Positions 60,773 through 64,000 of a stretch of 64,000 nucleotides of DNA are shown one piece after another (within the stretch, counting starts at the first letter, position 1; each line of letters begins with the position of its first letter). The notes below the pieces were generated by a model, which had not been told where the DNA came from, searched no databases, and saw nothing but the letters and a program-made list of their open reading frames with translations. This stretch comes from Thuidium tamariscinum (Eukaryota > Streptophyta > Bryopsida > Hypnales > Thuidiaceae). The position numbers and the translations under genes were made by a program. The DNA lies in assembly GCA_947034885.2 (NCBI GenBank), contig OX344755.2:25613052-25677051 (forward strand), in the 5' to 3' direction.

Positions 60773-63700
60773 ATGAGCAAGGATTTCACCACTTGGTACA
60801 CGATCCCGGAAACAAACAAAATACAATGCAAGGCTTGCAAGTGTGTGTTCACCCGAAAAACTAGCCGTATATTGAGCCACTTGGGATACGAAGGCCCTAC
60901 GGGACATCGTGATAGGGGAATCGGCTTGTGCTCGCAGTTGACATCTAGAACAAAATCCTTATTTGTTAATTGCAAAGGGTTGTTTCCAAAAAGACCTATT
61001 GCAGACGGAACGGATGGCAACAACATGCCAATGTCCACAAGCAATCTTTTAAATGATAGGGGCACACCGTGTTCTACACAAGAAGATTCATGCACCGCAC
61101 CGGAAGAAGTGGTCGCTGTGGGTTCGCAAATAACTTCAAATATGGAATCAGCTGGTGATTGGCATACTTCGAGGGCATCAAGTAGTAGGCCTGCAACGCA
61201 GAGTAGGCTAGTGGATGGCTTTGATGAAGCCAACAGACGCAAATTACATGCAGCATGGGCCCATTTTTTTTATTCGGCAAATATACCATTTTTAGTAGCT
61301 CGAAATCCAGCCTTTAGGGAAGCAGTGAAGTTGACGACTGAGTTTAAAAAGTCCTACACTCCTCCATCGTACAATGATCTATGACATAAATTGCTTTAGT
61401 AAGCGAAGTTAGATATTCAAACGAAGTTGCTTCAGAGGACTGAAGATAGTGTGAGGAAGTTCGGAGCAACAATGTCCTTTGATGGATGGAGCTCGGTGAC
61501 GAACCGTCCATTAATAAATGCAATGCTCATATCTTCAGCAGGTGAACAATTCCTTGGATCGGTGGATACGAGTGGACAGAAGAAGTCAGCACCGTATGTG
61601 GCTTCTATCTTGGAAGAATTCATAGAGCAAGTGGGCTCCAAGAATGTAGTGCAAGTGACCGCGGATAATACCAATACAAACCCCGCAGCATGGAATTTGG
61701 TGTCCCATAAATATCCACACATATATTTTCAAGGATATGTGGTGCATGCCTTGAGCTTGTTGCTTAAGGATTGGGCAAAGCAGCCATGGATCAAAGATTA
61801 CGTGAAGGCTGTCGAGGTCATTGTCAAATTCTTCAAGAAAAGGCATATGCCACTTGCCATATTTCGGAAGTACGAGACAAGATTCAGTTTGTTGAAGCTG
61901 TTGGAAACAAGGTTTGCTTCTTATTTCATTATGATTGACCGCTTGTTGGAAGTGAAGGATGCGTTGAAGCAGAGTGTGGTGGATCCACAATGGGTGGTGT
62001 ACGTGAATACCTTGGATGATAGAGAAAAAGGCAAATCACGATCGCAGTCAAGGAATGTGTACAATATAGTTTTGGATGAGCATTTCTGGGACCAGTTGAC
62101 CAATGTGCGAGAAGTGACTGCCCCAGTTGTATTCGGTCTACGTGATTTGGATGCAAAGACACCGTGCATGGGGAAGGTATTGCATATTATGTAGAATCTA
62201 GAAAAACATGTGTTTGGTCTACAAAGAGTGCCTTTTTGTTTGGACCTTGACCGGACAATACCACTGGAGGAGTCCTTTGTAAAACAACGAGAGATGGGGG
62301 AGACAGACCTCCATTATGCAGGCGCTCTTTTGAACCCGTATCTTCTCCACGACAAAGGACTAGCCAACGATCAAAATGCAACAGAGCGATGCAAGAAGGT
62401 TATAATGAAGATATGTGACCGCGAAGGTGGTGAAGGAATTTGTAGCCTTCCGCCATTGGTAACCTCCATTCGACAACATGTTGGAGCTACAGGAACAAAT
62501 GTTGTTGGCCCATGCTTGGTGGGATTTTGAAGGTGCATGTGGGAAGCTAATTTCTCCCATTGCCAAGAGGATTTTGGCCCAACTAGTGTCATCATTTACT
62601 GCGAACAAAATTGGAGTAGCTACTCTTATGTTCACAACAAATCTCGGAACAAATTGGCAACAACCCGGGCAGCGGACTTGGTGTATGTGTACACCAATTC
62701 AAAAGTTGTGGGCGCATCGAAGAACAAGGATGAGAAGAAATGGTACAGAGACAATGTGGACTACGAGTCCTCCGATGCGGGAAGCGATGCGGAAGACATT
62801 GATGATGGACCTCATCCACTTGACCAACTAGATGGAGATGACGAGGACAACGACATGGACAATTTGCATGACGAAACGTACCGTAGTCCTAATCAAACAA
62901 ATGGTGGGTGGAGAGGCAATAATACAAACATCTATGACTTTCACTCCGATGAGGAGAATGATGGGTACGGTGAAGATGAACCTCATATAGCAAGATTCGT
63001 AGATGAATCTGGGTTTTTGAATAGCGAATATATTTTATCATAGAAGGAGGACGCTTTTGTAAAGATAGCAGAGGCGGATGGGATAACACTTCCCGATAGT
63101 GGGGATGGTGGCACGGATGAAGTCATTCGTATTTGTCAATCTCCATCCACAGGAGGGGTTTAAGAAAAGGATAATGATGAAGAAAATGATGGAGGAAGGT
63201 GTTGTACGGACAATGAAGAGGTCCCGATCAATACAAATGTGCATTCCAAGAAGGCGCTCGGAAGCAAGAACAATGGTGAATCCATTACGGGTACCGACAA
63301 TCCAATTGCAGTAAAGGAAAATGGTACTGAACGTGTAGAAGAGGCCGAGAATCCAAGCTTTGGCAATACACTCAAACGTAGAAAAGAGCTCATGCAAGAT
63401 TCCCCTAAACCACCTCGGAGCGGTGCACCGTGTGCCATATTTGGAACTAGTAGCCAAATTCCGGACGGTTCAAAGAGCTTAGGGCTTGGACATCGGCTTA
63501 TTAATGTTGGCAAGGCAAAGCAGCCTTGCATCGAATTTACTGCCACTGTATTATCATCCATCGATGATGATGGAGATGTGACATTGGTACAGATGAAACA
63601 TAAACTAGCTTTGCACACCGCACTGCCACGATGCAATATGAAATCAGCAGCCTCTCCACCGCAATCATCGAGGGCTACAAACATAATCATTCATGGAGGT

Positions 63701-63914
63701 CCCCAAGCAGTGCAATTAGAGGTCAAAGTAGGCAATGAAGGTAATAAAAAAAGACCTATGCAGCCTTTCGCGGTTTCACCAGTGAAGAAATTGAATGCAG
63801 GTAGAACCTCCCTTCATGCATGCCTACCTGTTGCGAAGAGGAAAATGAAACTTGTCGCGTGTCTAAGTTCTAGGGACTACCAAAGCCATATTGACAGTAA
63901 AAGAGTAATACAAG
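60773..63914 (+). pseudogene. hAT transposase gene (BED finger, DUF659-like core), broken
   Basis: Starting at the ATG at 60773 (MSKDFTTWYTIPETNKIQCK), one frame carries a BED-type zinc finger (CKACKC...HLGYEGPTGH). It then carries a DUF659-like core (MSFDGWSSVTNRPLINAMLI, FLGSVDTSGQKKSAPYVASI, VVQVTADNTNTNPAAWNLVS) and LHYAGALLNPYLL. The hAT dimerisation region follows (WWDFEGACGKLISPIAKRIL in the next frame, then CEQNWSSYSYVHNKSRNKLA at 62600 back in the first). Stops occur at 61382, near 61397 (two), at 62192, 62528, 63041 and about 63161, and a pair of compensating shifts lies between about 62450 and 62600. A long charged C-terminal extension reaches the LTR at 63915. hAT transposases cut and paste DNA in the nucleus; this copy could not. 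Confidence 0.88.
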
Positions 63915-64000
63915 TGTTGAAGATCATGTACATATTAGTGTAGACCATGTACATACAGCCCTAGGAGTATGTTGAAGAATATGTACATATTAGTGTAGCC
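63915..64000 (+). repeat. Copia LTR, start only (cut by the window end)
   Basis: It begins TGTTGAAGATCATGTACATA and shows the same internal tandem duplication (second TGTTGAAGAATATGTACATA at 63957) as the 311-bp solo LTR at 45376-45686. It interrupts the end of the hAT frame. Confidence 0.8.

Overview
The window is nuclear DNA of a plant. It holds two intact intron-bearing host genes, one broken host gene of a plant-type enzyme, plant-type LINE, Copia and hAT sequences, and very AT-rich spacers packed with nested transposons. The sequence alone does not fix the lineage. The gene structures and repeat style would suit a land plant, perhaps a non-flowering one, but that is only an inference.

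Layout. Positions 1-1120 show no gene. A near full-length LINE on the minus strand (1135-10095, 14-bp target duplication) sits in one arm of an older 1.5-kb palindromic element (to about 11560) and itself carries three smaller insertions. Positions 13378-17675 are a decayed copy of the gene for non-phosphorylating glyceraldehyde-3-phosphate dehydrogenase (GAPN), cut within a coding segment by a 1.2-kb element with 8-bp target duplications. Positions 17.8-24.7 kb are a nest of MITEs and a 3.4-kb foldback element with almost identical 790-bp arms.

The host genes lie on the minus strand. A 12-exon protein disulfide isomerase-like gene (25231-31004, 550 aa, ends in KDEL) could be assembled exon by exon with every phase consistent. 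A two-exon 20S proteasome alpha subunit gene (PAF/PSMA1 type, 35037-36629, 282 aa) follows. They share orientation but show no functional link beyond general protein quality control.

From 38.1 to 46.5 kb a decayed hAT transposon with a TTF-type zinc finger abuts a fossil Copia composite, which carries a solo-LTR insertion and an oppositely oriented Copia tail. From 47594 to 58422 lies the most striking feature: a 10.8-kb DNA element bounded by CAGGG-type hAT inverted termini and a perfect 8-bp target duplication (GTCTGGCG). It has no recognisable transposase. It carries a decayed ~217-bp satellite, a GC-rich GGGCGACC minisatellite with higher-order structure, inverted GGGCGACC clusters near both ends, and two nested MITEs. 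Positions 58.4-64.0 kb hold an unrecognised reading frame, LTR fragments and a second broken hAT transposase gene (BED finger, DUF659-like core).
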